Shown here one piece after another: positions 8,177-16,032 of a stretch of 64,000 nt of DNA. The DNA comes from a virus. Location: positions 1 through 64,000 of IMG/VR virus record IMGVR_UViG_3300033388_002430; one strand, written 5' to 3'. Made by a program: the position numbers and the translations under genes. The notes beneath the pieces are model-generated. The model saw nothing but the letters and a program-made list of their open reading frames with translations, was not told the DNA's origin and did no database searches. The first letter of the stretch is position 1, and the number at the start of each line of letters is the position of its first letter.

Positions 8177-8993
8177 GTACTATCTCCTCTAACACTTCTG
8201 GTTTCTTTGTTAATAAATCATTTACATCTTTAGTTCCATAGGGATATTTTATTTTTATGACATTTCCTCTCCAACCTAATTGAGATGCTAATAGATGTGC
8301 TTCTTTTTCTTCTCCGCTGTCAGGAATAATATAAATATTCTTTCTAATCGTATCAAACAATCTGGGATCTAATCTTTTACCTAATGTACCTGTTACTGCT
8401 GGAACTCCTAATACTTCTAAAGACACCGCATCAATCGTTCCATACACCACAATCAAGTTCCTAGAATTTATTACTCTATCCCAATTTGGACAATACAGCA
8501 TCATTTCTTGTCCGGCAGGTGTCATATATCTCAATCTACTTTTATTGTCACTATTCCTAGCAACCGCCCCTATAATTTTTCCTTTAGGTGACAACACTGG
8601 AAAGATATACCAACCGTCTCTATATCCTATCATTAGTCGAGAAATAATCTTCTCTGTTATTCCCCGCCTGTGCAGATAGGTACCCATTTGTGGGTGTTTC
8701 CATAATAGCTTAGACGAGGCAGACCATAATTCATAAAGACTAAATTCTTGTAACCATTTAGTAAATGGATTTTTACTGTAGGCTAGCTTAGGTCTTGGTC
8801 TAAAACTCTTATCTAATTTTCTGAGTAATTGTTCTGGCTTTCCTTGCTTACCACAGCTCTTACAGATATAGAAATCTTCGTAAACAAAGAAGGATGGATT
8901 TTGGTCATCGTGAAACGGACAAAGAGATACTATATAATTTCCATATCTGGATACTCGATCTAATCTATCCGCTATTCTATCTAGATAACTCAT
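8112..8993 (-). CDS. DnaG-like primase with altered TOPRIM motif
   Basis: 293 residues. An N-terminal CHC2-type zinc finger is visible (CPFHDDQNPSF then CKSCGKQG, about 25-52). A TOPRIM-like domain follows: VVYGTIDAVSLEVLG (about 180-194) and YIIPDSGEEKEA (about 222-233). In DnaG the first motif is normally EGxxD with a catalytic Glu; here that position is Tyr (VYGTID), and the DxD motif is also altered (PDSGEE). Either the protein uses another acidic residue, or it is an accessory primase-like protein. The 3' end overlaps the helicase gene by 65 bases. Confidence 0.75.
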   Translation of the reverse strand: MSYLDRIADRLDRVSRYGNYIVSLCPFHDDQNPSFFVYEDFYICKSCGKQGKPEQLLRKLDKSFRPRPKLAYSKNPFTKWLQEFSLYELWSASSKLLWKHPQMGTYLHRRGITEKIISRLMIGYRDGWYIFPVLSPKGKIIGAVARNSDNKSRLRYMTPAGQEMMLYCPNWDRVINSRNLIVVYGTIDAVSLEVLGVPAVTGTLGKRLDPRLFDTIRKNIYIIPDSGEEKEAHLLASQLGWRGNVIKIKYPYGTKDVNDLLTKKPEVLEEIVHGLVKFQRDSSRISNQQRVIA

Positions 8994-9327
8994 TCTTTAT
9001 CTCCGCTAAACTCTTTCCATTTTCTAATTTATTCATGATTTTCAGTATCCTATTCCCATTAGTAACACTGTGTCTGGCTAGTCCAAACACGTCTACATCT
9101 TCCCATCGTTCCCAGAGAGGCAAATATTTTCTATATTTCTTTTCCAGGTACTCAGCAAACTTTACCGCCTCATCTCGATCACTGAATGGAGAATTTATTA
9201 GCTTTCTTCCAGTCCTGACCTTATAGATAAAAGCATCTTGAGTAACTGCTAAATATTCACCTACTCTGATACCCTCTCTTTTCTGTGAACAATTCGTAGT
9301 TTTATCGGTGAAAGTTATTATCTGCAT
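8977..9327 (-). CDS. Hypothetical protein (116 aa)
   Basis: Not recognised. Basic, with a helical middle (KFAEYLEKKYRKYLP). No clear ribosome binding site precedes the ATG at 9327, and AT-rich DNA lies directly upstream, so translation may begin on a leaderless or weakly initiated message. A one-mismatch AACACNGTGTT site lies inside the gene (9064-9074). Its 3' end overlaps the primase start. Confidence 0.5.
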   Translation of the reverse strand: MQIITFTDKTTNCSQKREGIRVGEYLAVTQDAFIYKVRTGRKLINSPFSDRDEAVKFAEYLEKKYRKYLPLWERWEDVDVFGLARHSVTNGNRILKIMNKLENGKSLAEIKNELSR

Positions 9328-9373
9328 TGTTTATCATATCATATTTTTATTTTTGTAAGATTAAAAATTACTC

Positions 9374-9463
9374 TTAATTAACGATTAATTTAGTAATCTC
9401 ATAGATCATATAGATACCAAATACAATTACTAAGAACCATCTATAATCTAATTTACTATTCAT
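9374..9463 (-). CDS. Single-span membrane peptide (29 aa)
   Basis: Short frame whose ATG overlaps the stop of the upstream gene. After nine polar residues comes one hydrophobic span (WFLVIVFGIYMIYEITKLIV). Such small membrane peptides are common in phages. Function unknown. The 46 bases downstream hold only AT-rich DNA. Confidence 0.45.
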   Translation of the reverse strand: MNSKLDYRWFLVIVFGIYMIYEITKLIVN

Positions 9464-9662
9464 CTCTTTTCTCCTGTCTCATCTCTTCTTCCCAATATTG
9501 ATATTCCTGTTCTCGTTCTAATATCTGATGTTCTTCTCTTTCCTGTTGTTGTCTCTCATATCTCTCAGAATCTTCATCATAATATCTCTGTTTTTCCACG
9601 ATCCGGCTGATACAATTAGCCGGAAGTACACAATAGGGTCTGGGAAAATCTGGCCTACTCAT
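9456..9662 (-). CDS. Hypothetical charged helical protein (68 aa)
   Basis: The C-terminal two thirds is almost entirely Glu, Arg, Gln and Tyr, predicting one long charged helix or coiled coil. It overlaps the upstream 50-residue gene by four bases. Not recognised. Confidence 0.5.
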   Translation of the reverse strand: MSRPDFPRPYCVLPANCISRIVEKQRYYDEDSERYERQQQEREEHQILEREQEYQYWEEEMRQEKRDE

Positions 9663-9811
9663 TCTTCTTTCTCCTCTAATCGCTTATCCCAGACCTCATC
9701 ACTAATAGGCTCTCCATACACATCGTAAAGACTGCGTGTTGTTAGTTCTTTTTCTTCTCTTTCAAGGTTGTCAAGCCTCTCTTGCTTGAGTATATCGTTG
9801 CCAAGCGACAT
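9659..9811 (-). CDS. Small hypothetical protein (50 aa)
   Basis: Frame from ATG at 9811, preceded by GAGGAGGGTGA, a good ribosome binding site. The product (start MSLGNDILKQERL) is charged and helical, ending in a lysine/glutamate tail whose stop overlaps the next start. Function unknown. Confidence 0.55.
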   Translation of the reverse strand: MSLGNDILKQERLDNLEREEKELTTRSLYDVYGEPISDEVWDKRLEEKEE

Positions 9812-9867
9812 CATTCACCCTCCTCTGCTAGTTCCCAAGGATATCCATTCGCCTGATAATCGTGGTC

Positions 9868-9969
9868 TTATTCACATTCATCAGCTTCTTCTTCTAAAAA
9901 ATAGGCTGCGCCACAATAGTTGCAATGATACATTTGTTCTTCAAATTCTCCCTCTTTTGTGTAAACCAT
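9868..9969 (-). CDS. Small zinc-finger peptide, possibly truncated by an in-frame stop
   Basis: 33 residues starting MVYTKEGEFEEQMYHC with a C-x2-C pair (CNYC). A TAA ends the frame, but the same frame stays open for 18 more codons (DHDYQANGYPWELAEEGE) to a TGA near 9813. The second part reads like the natural C-terminus, so the gene may be a longer protein interrupted by one nonsense codon. The start overlaps the upstream stop (ATGA). Confidence 0.45.
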   Translation of the reverse strand: MVYTKEGEFEEQMYHCNYCGAAYFLEEEADECE

Positions 9970-10313
9970 CATTCACCTTCCTTTGGCGGAGTAGGGAGAG
10001 CGTATTCCCATAATTTCGGATTTCTCAAAAAGCGTTCTAGCTTCCGAATGGGCACGATATACGAATTAGTGTATTCTTTTTCTGGTTCACAAGCTCTTTC
10101 AACCCATTCAACTAATTGGTCAATCGTTACGGTTACGTCTGACGGTTTTGCCAGCCTATGCCTTCTACCGTCAGTTCCGTAAATAAACCAATCATCCGCT
10201 TCATCTTCCCCCTCTTGTGCGGCGAGGAGTTGTTCAAGTTCACTTGTTGTTACGGGAGTCATACGTGACCTTGAAAGTTTGTCGTACTCTTTTAGTATCG
10301 CTTGTGTGTTCAT
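9969..10313 (-). CDS. Hypothetical protein with the MNTQAILKE N-terminal module
   Basis: 114 residues. The first residues (MNTQAILKE), AQEGE (about 32) and PTPPKEGE (C-terminus) match the gene at 2672-3109, while the centre differs and lacks zinc ribbons. AAGGA stands 6 bases ahead of the ATG. It is the first gene after the structured non-coding region at 10357-10519. Function unknown. Confidence 0.55.
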   Translation of the reverse strand: MNTQAILKEYDKLSRSRMTPVTTSELEQLLAAQEGEDEADDWFIYGTDGRRHRLAKPSDVTVTIDQLVEWVERACEPEKEYTNSYIVPIRKLERFLRNPKLWEYALPTPPKEGE

Positions 10314-10532
10314 TTGTTTTCCTTATTGCGCTTTGTATTACGTCATAGTCATATTGCGTCACTAATCCATGAAAAGTGACGAATAGTTGGGTGGGCTGAC
10401 TTGGGAATCAGCCTGTACTCTTCAGCATCGCATAATGGACGAAGTAGCACCCAACTAAGGAAACATGAATACTGTGCGTACTAATAAACTGAGAAGAGTA
10501 TAAATAACACAGTACTCATGATATCCACTAAA
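10314..10532 (-). other. Non-coding region with several inverted repeats
   Basis: About 219 bases without a credible gene between two leftward genes. It contains a hairpin CGTCAC/GTGACG (10357-10381), a long-range stem AGTTGGGTG/CACCCAACT (10385-10393 with 10448-10456) enclosing a hairpin GGCTGA/TCAGCC (10394-10413), and an inverted pair ATGAATACTGTG/CACAGTACTCAT (10465-10476 with 10508-10519, one mismatch). This much structure suggests a small RNA, a leader regulating the downstream gene, or an origin. No known riboswitch or ribozyme core was recognised. Confidence 0.6.
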
Positions 10533-11327
10533 TTATTCCCACTCCACACCATCATCTTCTTTCTTTTCCTGACTAACTTCAATAGTTTCATCTCCTTCTT
10601 CCCAAGGAGGATCTCCACTATCATCATAATCAGCGATCTCATAGATATGCTCTACCCAGCCACCGTTGAGAACAACGTTAAATTCTCGCTCTAATCGAAG
10701 GATACGGCTCTCAAGTTCTGGTAGAATATTCTCCGACCATTCAATAGCTCCAAATTCCCAAAGACCCGTAGCGTCACAAAAATCAGATAACATATCACAA
10801 TGCTTACTATTACCAGGAGCAGATGAAAAACCTGTTTCCTTCTTACCTCTTTCCTCAGTAAAAATGGGCACAAATTTCTCATAGAACAGTTGCATAGGAA
10901 GTGTTAGACCTAAGACCTCTAGAGGAGATACGATTTCTAACACAGAGTTGAATTTAATCATGTCACCAAATTTACCCGTATAAACTTTAGGCTTTGGATC
11001 TTCTCCCTCTGGTGAGGGGAAATTCTTTACTTTCACTCTGAATTGACCATTAGCCGGATGGAAATTAACAATTGCTGATTTGTCAGGACTAAAACTGATC
11101 TGAAATTCTCCCTCATATTTCTGTTTGATCACCTGCATAATATCTTCCTGCACACCTTCTGCACAGTCAGATAATTTTACAGTTTCAGATTTTGTTTCAC
11201 CATCATCTGTTTTCCAGAGAACCTTAATTCCTTTTTCTTCCTTGATCTTGACAGGGCGGAATTTTCCATTTACTCGTTCTCCAACTTCAAATTCACTCTT
11301 ATTTCTTGGGGGTAAATATTTACTCAT
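10533..11327 (-). CDS. Hypothetical protein, possible single-stranded DNA-binding protein
   Basis: 264 residues. The first half is rich in beta strands. The C-terminus is strongly acidic (DDSGDPPWEEGDETIE and beyond, ending EWE). An acidic tail of this kind is typical of SSB proteins, which use it to recruit partners, and the replication operon lacks any other SSB. The family is not recognised from sequence, so the role is inferred from composition and context. Confidence 0.5.
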   Translation of the reverse strand: MSKYLPPRNKSEFEVGERVNGKFRPVKIKEEKGIKVLWKTDDGETKSETVKLSDCAEGVQEDIMQVIKQKYEGEFQISFSPDKSAIVNFHPANGQFRVKVKNFPSPEGEDPKPKVYTGKFGDMIKFNSVLEIVSPLEVLGLTLPMQLFYEKFVPIFTEERGKKETGFSSAPGNSKHCDMLSDFCDATGLWEFGAIEWSENILPELESRILRLEREFNVVLNGGWVEHIYEIADYDDSGDPPWEEGDETIEVSQEKKEDDGVEWE

Positions 11328-11328
11328 T

Positions 11329-11724
11329 TCATTTCTCCTTTGTCTTTACTAACTCATTTACAATTTTATCTGTCACAACTTTAAATTCTTCTTGAAACAA
11401 TGAGTTTACTTTTTTGTTGATTGCTTCTTTAATAGTTCTTTTTACATCATAAGAACTACTCATTTTTTCCTTAAACTCTTGTTTAAACATAGATTCAAAA
11501 GAAGGCCATGTCTTTTTCTTTCCATAACCATCATTTGTTTCAATGGGCTCAGAAAAGAAAATCTCTATTTCAGTGGTGATAATCTCATCAATCTTGGTTC
11601 TTACAACAGTGGACATTTGCCGTTTTATGTCACTACTAATTTCCTTATGAATCTCTTGCTTTACTAAATAGCCAATATCTAATTCTTCTAATGCGCCTTT
11701 GATATAATCATTTACATCAAACAT
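11329..11724 (-). CDS. Hypothetical coiled-coil protein (131 aa)
   Basis: Almost wholly charged and helical, with heptad-like spacing of Ile/Leu/Val throughout. No motif recognised. It ends just before the possible SSB gene, whose ribosome binding site AAAGGAGA lies within its last codons. Confidence 0.5.
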   Translation of the reverse strand: MFDVNDYIKGALEELDIGYLVKQEIHKEISSDIKRQMSTVVRTKIDEIITTEIEIFFSEPIETNDGYGKKKTWPSFESMFKQEFKEKMSSSYDVKRTIKEAINKKVNSLFQEEFKVVTDKIVNELVKTKEK

Positions 11725-11734
11725 TTCATCTCCT

Positions 11735-12025
11735 TTATTCGATAAAGTCTTTTATTTCTTTCCAATCATCTAGTAGATAGAAATCATAGATTTCACAATA
11801 ATGTAAGAAAAGATCCTTAAACGTTCTAAACGTCAAATGGTCTTGTCGATTCAATGATGGTAGATGGATAAGTACCAGCACACTCCTATGATTTTTTGAT
11901 ATACGAACAACAATATTGGGATCACCATATAAGGTATTATTATATTTCGCAACAATCAAATCATTCCATTGAATATCTGCCGGATATATTAAATTGTGAT
12001 CTTTCTGGGAAATTATTTTTTTCAT
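11735..12025 (-). CDS. Hypothetical protein (96 aa)
   Basis: Not recognised. Mixed alpha/beta composition with a hydrophobic strand SVLVLIHLP in the centre and an acidic helical C-terminus. Confidence 0.5.
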   Translation of the reverse strand: MKKIISQKDHNLIYPADIQWNDLIVAKYNNTLYGDPNIVVRISKNHRSVLVLIHLPSLNRQDHLTFRTFKDLFLHYCEIYDFYLLDDWKEIKDFIE

Positions 12026-12274
12026 TTACCAACCCTCCTCAATATCTTCTTCTGAATAATCATCTACTTTTTCTTTTCGTAACACTGTGCTAAGTCTTTG
12101 TTCTAGATATGCTAACCCATCAGGGGTGAGATATATTATACCATCATCATCGGGATATCCCACGACATATTCTGATGGAACATCTACTTCCAGATCAATT
12201 TCAGGGATATGAAAGAACGAATATGATAACTTTCCTGGAATACGTAACTCAGTCTTTACATGGATTTTAGTCAT
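12026..12274 (-). CDS. Hypothetical protein (82 aa)
   Basis: Start taken at ATG 12274, which overlaps the upstream stop and follows AAGGAG by 4-5 bases; an upstream in-frame start at 12298 would lie inside the previous gene. A DGxxYL segment (PDGLAYLEQRL) precedes an acidic tail. A one-mismatch AACACNGTGTT copy is at 12081-12091. Confidence 0.5.
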   Translation of the reverse strand: MTKIHVKTELRIPGKLSYSFFHIPEIDLEVDVPSEYVVGYPDDDGIIYLTPDGLAYLEQRLSTVLRKEKVDDYSEEDIEEGW

Positions 12275-12653
12275 TTTTCTCCTTATTTCTCTTATCACAT
12301 TCGGCCTGTGCTTCCTCTTTGGTCATAAATAGTTTTTCTACGGGCCATAACATACCTCCTCCTGAAGATCTGAGCCAACTCATGTATTGTTCTTCTCGAT
12401 ATTTTTCTGCATCAATCCTAACACTTATTTGCCTCACAACTATTGATCCAGAGATAGCCCATGCAAGTTGGTTATATTTTCTAATCTTTCCAGAATGACG
12501 ATTATAACATTCTGGACAATACCTTTTTGCCCCATCTTTTCCAACTATTTTACCTGTTCCGCCACAAAACGGACAATCCTCATAGTATTCTTCACGTTTT
12601 GTTGTTATGCAATAAAGCGTATCTCCAAGATCAAATTTTGTTTTTATATTCAT
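12267..12653 (-). CDS. DnaJ-type zinc-finger protein (128 aa)
   Basis: A CPFCGGTGKI segment (about 27-36) followed by CPEC (about 46) resembles one CxxCxGxG zinc module of DnaJ-like proteins. No J domain is present. Such single modules recur in small phage proteins, probably as structural zinc sites. Remaining sequence unrecognised. Confidence 0.55.
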   Translation of the reverse strand: MNIKTKFDLGDTLYCITTKREEYYEDCPFCGGTGKIVGKDGAKRYCPECYNRHSGKIRKYNQLAWAISGSIVVRQISVRIDAEKYREEQYMSWLRSSGGGMLWPVEKLFMTKEEAQAECDKRNKEKND

Positions 12654-12844
12654 TTATTCTCCAGTATGATAAATAGGGAATCTTCTGGCGCCACACGTTT
12701 TAGTTTTTCATTGAATTGCTCTAACTGTTCAGCAATAGCAATTAAGGCATTGAATAATATAACATCTTTAGCCATCAGTCCACTACTTCTTGTACTTTGC
12801 CCTGTCAAGTTATCAAGTTGATTCTTTGCTTCTTGTAAATGCAT
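12650..12844 (-). CDS. Hypothetical helical protein (64 aa)
   Basis: Short, amphipathic, helical, with leucine spacing that could form a coiled coil (ALIAIAEQLEQFNEKL). Overlaps the downstream gene by four bases. Not recognised. Confidence 0.5.
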   Translation of the reverse strand: MHLQEAKNQLDNLTGQSTRSSGLMAKDVILFNALIAIAEQLEQFNEKLKRVAPEDSLFIILENK

Positions 12845-12845
12845 T

Positions 12846-13061
12846 TTATCCTCCCAGATTTAGCCAAGTAGATCCATCTTCTCTAACTTCTAACTTTTGT
12901 CTATTAGTTTTTGGTACATTTGCTCTATCAGGATTATCAAGTTTCCACTGTTTTGAATATTTCATAATCTTATCTTTATGATCCTGATAATACTGCTGAT
13001 AATAATGTTGTTTACAAAGACCTTTTGCATAATTTGCATTATTACAGATCTTACATCTCAT
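12846..13061 (-). CDS. Small zinc-finger protein (71 aa)
   Basis: N-terminal CKICNNANYAKGLCKQHYY gives C-x2-C-x8-C-x2-H, a compact zinc finger often seen at the front of phage HNH or homing-nuclease proteins. No nuclease domain follows, so this may be a trimmed relative or a separate DNA-binding protein. Confidence 0.55.
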   Translation of the reverse strand: MRCKICNNANYAKGLCKQHYYQQYYQDHKDKIMKYSKQWKLDNPDRANVPKTNRQKLEVREDGSTWLNLGG

Positions 13062-13300
13062 AATTCTAATTCTTTACATGTATAGCAGACAGTATGTTCA
13101 GTACAAGTTATTTCTTCCCTGTTGAAATTGTCATAGGTGAATACTCCACAATCTCCACACAATGGCTTACCACATATCTCACAAAATCTATCAGCTACTT
13201 TGAAGTGCAGGATAGTACCAAGTTTACGTTGCCACTCTTCTGGTAAGTCTTTCCCATTGACTTGATACTTAGGCTTTGGGCAATCACATCTATGTTTCAT
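13058..13300 (-). CDS. Cysteine-rich zinc-binding protein (80 aa)
   Basis: Contains CDC near the N-terminus, CEICGKPLCGDCG in the middle and CTEHTVCYTC near the end, giving enough ligands for two zinc sites, in a B-box/RING-like or treble-clef arrangement. Function unknown. Overlaps both neighbours. Confidence 0.55.
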   Translation of the reverse strand: MKHRCDCPKPKYQVNGKDLPEEWQRKLGTILHFKVADRFCEICGKPLCGDCGVFTYDNFNREEITCTEHTVCYTCKELEL

Positions 13301-13845
13301 TTATAAATACTCCCATCCTCATCAAATTCAAATTCATTTGCTACGAAGAAGTCAGCTATATATTCATCGGTATAGCAACTATCCCAATCCGCTACATAGG
13401 CTTTTACCCATAACATAACGCCTTTATTAATAAGTTGTTCCATCGTATGATCCGCCGGATCTTTCAAGTATTCCCGCATAGGATCAAGCAGGTATTCATC
13501 CATATGATAACCCGTGAAGGGACAACAAGTTTCAATTATTTCTTGATTATCATGAATCCAATCAAGGGGTTGGTACGAATCTTCAGACCTATATTCTTTG
13601 TTATCCTCTGTTAGATAATCAGGAAGATCAGTTATTCTTGCTCCTGAGTGTCCATAGCCGGACAGTTGCACTTCCCAACTTGCTTTACCACCTAAAAGTT
13701 TTGCAAATTCTTTCAAACTCTTAATATTATCATTATGTGAGGGATAAAAATTGACCCAATTCTCACGTACATATTCGCAAGTATTTTGCTGAGATTCTTC
13801 GGATAATTCGTCAAAGTTATAAATAGTTTTTGTAATAGTTCTCAT
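13297..13845 (-). CDS. Conserved-looking phage hypothetical protein (182 aa)
   Basis: Begins with a segment (TITKTIYNFDELSEESQQN) of a type that recurs in many phage and plasmid proteins of unknown function. Rich in aromatic and acidic residues, no catalytic motif seen. Preceded by AGAGGAGAG, a strong ribosome binding site. Confidence 0.55.
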   Translation of the reverse strand: MRTITKTIYNFDELSEESQQNTCEYVRENWVNFYPSHNDNIKSLKEFAKLLGGKASWEVQLSGYGHSGARITDLPDYLTEDNKEYRSEDSYQPLDWIHDNQEIIETCCPFTGYHMDEYLLDPMREYLKDPADHTMEQLINKGVMLWVKAYVADWDSCYTDEYIADFFVANEFEFDEDGSIYK

Positions 13846-13858
13846 TGCTCACTCTCCT

Positions 13859-14083
13859 CTAGGGTATATAACTCATTGCCCATTCACCGAAGCCAAATAA
13901 CAAATTATTCACTTCCCGGCTTTGATAAATATATTCGCCGTATTTATCATTCAATTTTCTAAGCTCTTTTTGCCCAAAATTTTCATATAAACCTTTAGAC
14001 TTTGCCTGACCTATGAGTTTAATTTTATATTTCCTGATATCACTTCGCAGGTTTGATACAGCATTTTCAGGTACTCCATTCAT
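13859..14083 (-). CDS. Hypothetical protein (74 aa)
   Basis: Not recognised. Basic in the first half. AGAGGAGAG precedes the ATG. About 100 bases of AT-rich non-coding DNA lie upstream, so a promoter may be present there. Confidence 0.5.
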   Translation of the reverse strand: MNGVPENAVSNLRSDIRKYKIKLIGQAKSKGLYENFGQKELRKLNDKYGEYIYQSREVNNLLFGFGEWAMSYIP

Positions 14084-14174
14084 GATAAACTCTCCTCTTT
14101 GCTGATATTAGTATATAAAAGTTTCTTATTTGCTGGTAGTGATAAATGTCACATTAATTTATTACTTTCGGCTT

Positions 14175-14185
14175 AACACTGTGTT
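14175..14185. repeat. AACACNGTGTT site, exact (N=T)
   Basis: Overlaps the stop of the gene at 14184-14396 and lies about 90 bases upstream of the next leftward gene. One of 13 exact dispersed copies. Confidence 0.75.
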
Positions 14186-14396
14186 ATTCGCAGGATAAAG
14201 CCACAGCTTCACCAGATATATCAATACTATTTGGGGCTGGTGTTAGTTCGATTTGCACAGATTTTCCACATTTTAAGCATTCGCAATACGCATATTTAGA
14301 CCAGGAATGACGCCCCTCGATCCATTCACCCATTACATGGCCTCTTTGCTTTGTGGCTTGCAACGCTTCAGATTTTAGATCATTAAATTTATCCAT
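14184..14396 (-). CDS. Small protein with C-x-C...C motif (70 aa)
   Basis: CECLKC near residue 39 could bind zinc together with a histidine (H29). Not recognised. Stop codon overlaps an AACACNGTGTT site. Confidence 0.5.
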   Translation of the reverse strand: MDKFNDLKSEALQATKQRGHVMGEWIEGRHSWSKYAYCECLKCGKSVQIELTPAPNSIDISGEAVALSCE

Positions 14397-14446
14397 TATA
14401 TCTACCTTTGCTAGTGTATTATTACCCCACTAGCAGGGATATAAAA

Positions 14447-14656
14447 TTAACTATTCCATTCCTGGATCATTTGCTGACCCTGTTTTGTTCTCTTTAATTT
14501 ACTATGAGCTTTTACAGATAATTCACCACCACTTGATCTATAAGCTATGAGATACTCCTGTAATAGCTTATTAGCCTCTTTGCCTGTTTGCACTTCATCA
14601 ATAATCTCAGGATCATTACCAGGATATTTATATACGATATATTTAAATTCGTTCAT
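14447..14656 (-). CDS. Hypothetical protein (69 aa)
   Basis: Start placed at ATG 14656, which overlaps the preceding stop (ATGA) and has GAGG 9 bases upstream; the earlier in-frame ATG at 14665 directly abuts that site and is unlikely. Product begins MNEFKYIVYKYPG. Not recognised. Confidence 0.5.
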   Translation of the reverse strand: MNEFKYIVYKYPGNDPEIIDEVQTGKEANKLLQEYLIAYRSSGGELSVKAHSKLKRTKQGQQMIQEWNS

Positions 14657-14862
14657 TTTGCCCATCCTCTATATAAAATAGATAATCCGAATAGATCCAG
14701 GGAATAATTCATATACGGATAATATTCCCATATATCTACCTTAAATTTAGATCCATATCGCCATAGTTTAAGTCCCCATAGTTGGAATAGTAAATATCTA
14801 TCATCTTTGAACGTAATACAGATCTGTTTATAGCCCTTACACTGTGATTTTTCTATGTTCAT
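14653..14862 (-). CDS. Hypothetical protein (69 aa)
   Basis: Rich in aromatic residues (many Tyr and Trp). No motif recognised. Coupled to both neighbours by four-base overlaps. Confidence 0.5.
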   Translation of the reverse strand: MNIEKSQCKGYKQICITFKDDRYLLFQLWGLKLWRYGSKFKVDIWEYYPYMNYSLDLFGLSILYRGWAK

Positions 14863-15263
14863 TGCATAAGCTCCACATAATCCGTATTATCTAAAAAATA
14901 TTGAGCTTCTTTACTACTTATTTTTTGTACAATATCTTTACAATAATAAGCTCCAATAGATCTGCCATAAAGATATTCATATCTTAATCGATGGATTGCT
15001 GTCATACCTATTTGTGGCCCCTCTTTATGTCTAGATTTTAATCCTTTAATCATTCCCTCAAAGATGTATTGAACTGTGAAAAGTTTAGCGGCAATATTCT
15101 TTGATATTCCACAAGTCGAATCTCTACCAGATCTATGTTGTTTTTCAGATTCCAGAGATAATTTATATATCTTATTCCTGTACGCTGTCCAGGTATAGTT
15201 ATTCAAGATATGGAGCTTATCATAGTACTCATTAATAAGATTTATTTGTTCTTTTTTATTCAT
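14859..15263 (-). CDS. Hypothetical protein (134 aa)
   Basis: Basic and mainly helical. Contains RSGRDSTCG near the middle. Not recognised. Preceded by AGAGGAG. Confidence 0.5.
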   Translation of the reverse strand: MNKKEQINLINEYYDKLHILNNYTWTAYRNKIYKLSLESEKQHRSGRDSTCGISKNIAAKLFTVQYIFEGMIKGLKSRHKEGPQIGMTAIHRLRYEYLYGRSIGAYYCKDIVQKISSKEAQYFLDNTDYVELMQ

Positions 15264-15299
15264 TGTATTAACTCTCCTCTATTCTAATAGTCTGATTTA

Positions 15300-15785
15300 T
15301 TAACTTTGCATGGGCATTATAAGTGCCTCAGCTTTATCATATGAATCTGGTGCAATTACTTTAATAGGTTCATTCTCACTAGTGAATTTTAGTATAATCA
15401 TATCACTGCTACCTGTCGGCATTGTAGATAAATCTGCTAACAGTTTCTTATCAACTGCTATTTGGAAAATAGCCTCCTTATTAGCTAATCTCTCTTCGAT
15501 TAATTCCCAGTCTGGATAATCTCCGTCAATCTCCTCATATTCCACAGGTTGAGGATTAACAGGAATATTATTTAATGGCTTCAAGGTTTTTTGATTATAA
15601 CTTTGCAGGATTGCAGGAGTTTCTATTTTATGTAGTCTGTGTCCATCCACTGCTACCAGGTTATTATTATCAATTCTGATTGTATTTAATATTTGACGTG
15701 ATTTATCTCTAGATCTTGCTAAACTTACCCATTTTACCGCTCTTGAATCTTCTTTATTATCTAACTTAATTATATGTGTTTGCAT
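15300..15785 (-). CDS. Beta sliding clamp-like protein, short
   Basis: 161 residues. The segments VAVDGHRLHKIE (about 44-55), YPDWELI (about 90-96) and a C-terminus ALIMPM closely recall the DNA polymerase III beta clamp (TDGHRL, YPxxxxVIP, LIMPMRL). Cellular clamps have three domains and about 370 residues, so this one has about half the length. It may act as a reduced clamp, a decoy for host clamp-binding proteins, or a clamp-derived regulator. AGAGGAG lies upstream. Confidence 0.6.
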   Translation of the reverse strand: MQTHIIKLDNKEDSRAVKWVSLARSRDKSRQILNTIRIDNNNLVAVDGHRLHKIETPAILQSYNQKTLKPLNNIPVNPQPVEYEEIDGDYPDWELIEERLANKEAIFQIAVDKKLLADLSTMPTGSSDMIILKFTSENEPIKVIAPDSYDKAEALIMPMQS

Positions 15786-15810
15786 AATATACTCTCCTCT
15801 ATTTGCTGGT

Positions 15811-16032
15811 TTATTTGCACACTTTCCAGAACTTTATATAGCCGTTTACACGTGTTTTTATTGTGATATCGCCGGATCTATGATTAATAACCTTTTCAAC
15901 TATAATAGGATAGTTAGGATCAATTCCTTGCTTTGCACGGCATTCTGATCCTGGAGTAGGTATAGACCTATTACAGAATGATACTAAATCATAATCAGGA
16001 TCATTGCATAGTCGTTTATATGTATTATTCAT
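15811..16032 (-). CDS. Hypothetical protein (73 aa)
   Basis: Not recognised. A beta-rich C-terminal half (IIVEKVINHRSGDITIKTRV) suggests a small barrel such as an SH3-like fold, but this is weak. Confidence 0.45.
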   Translation of the reverse strand: MNNTYKRLCNDPDYDLVSFCNRSIPTPGSECRAKQGIDPNYPIIVEKVINHRSGDITIKTRVNGYIKFWKVCK

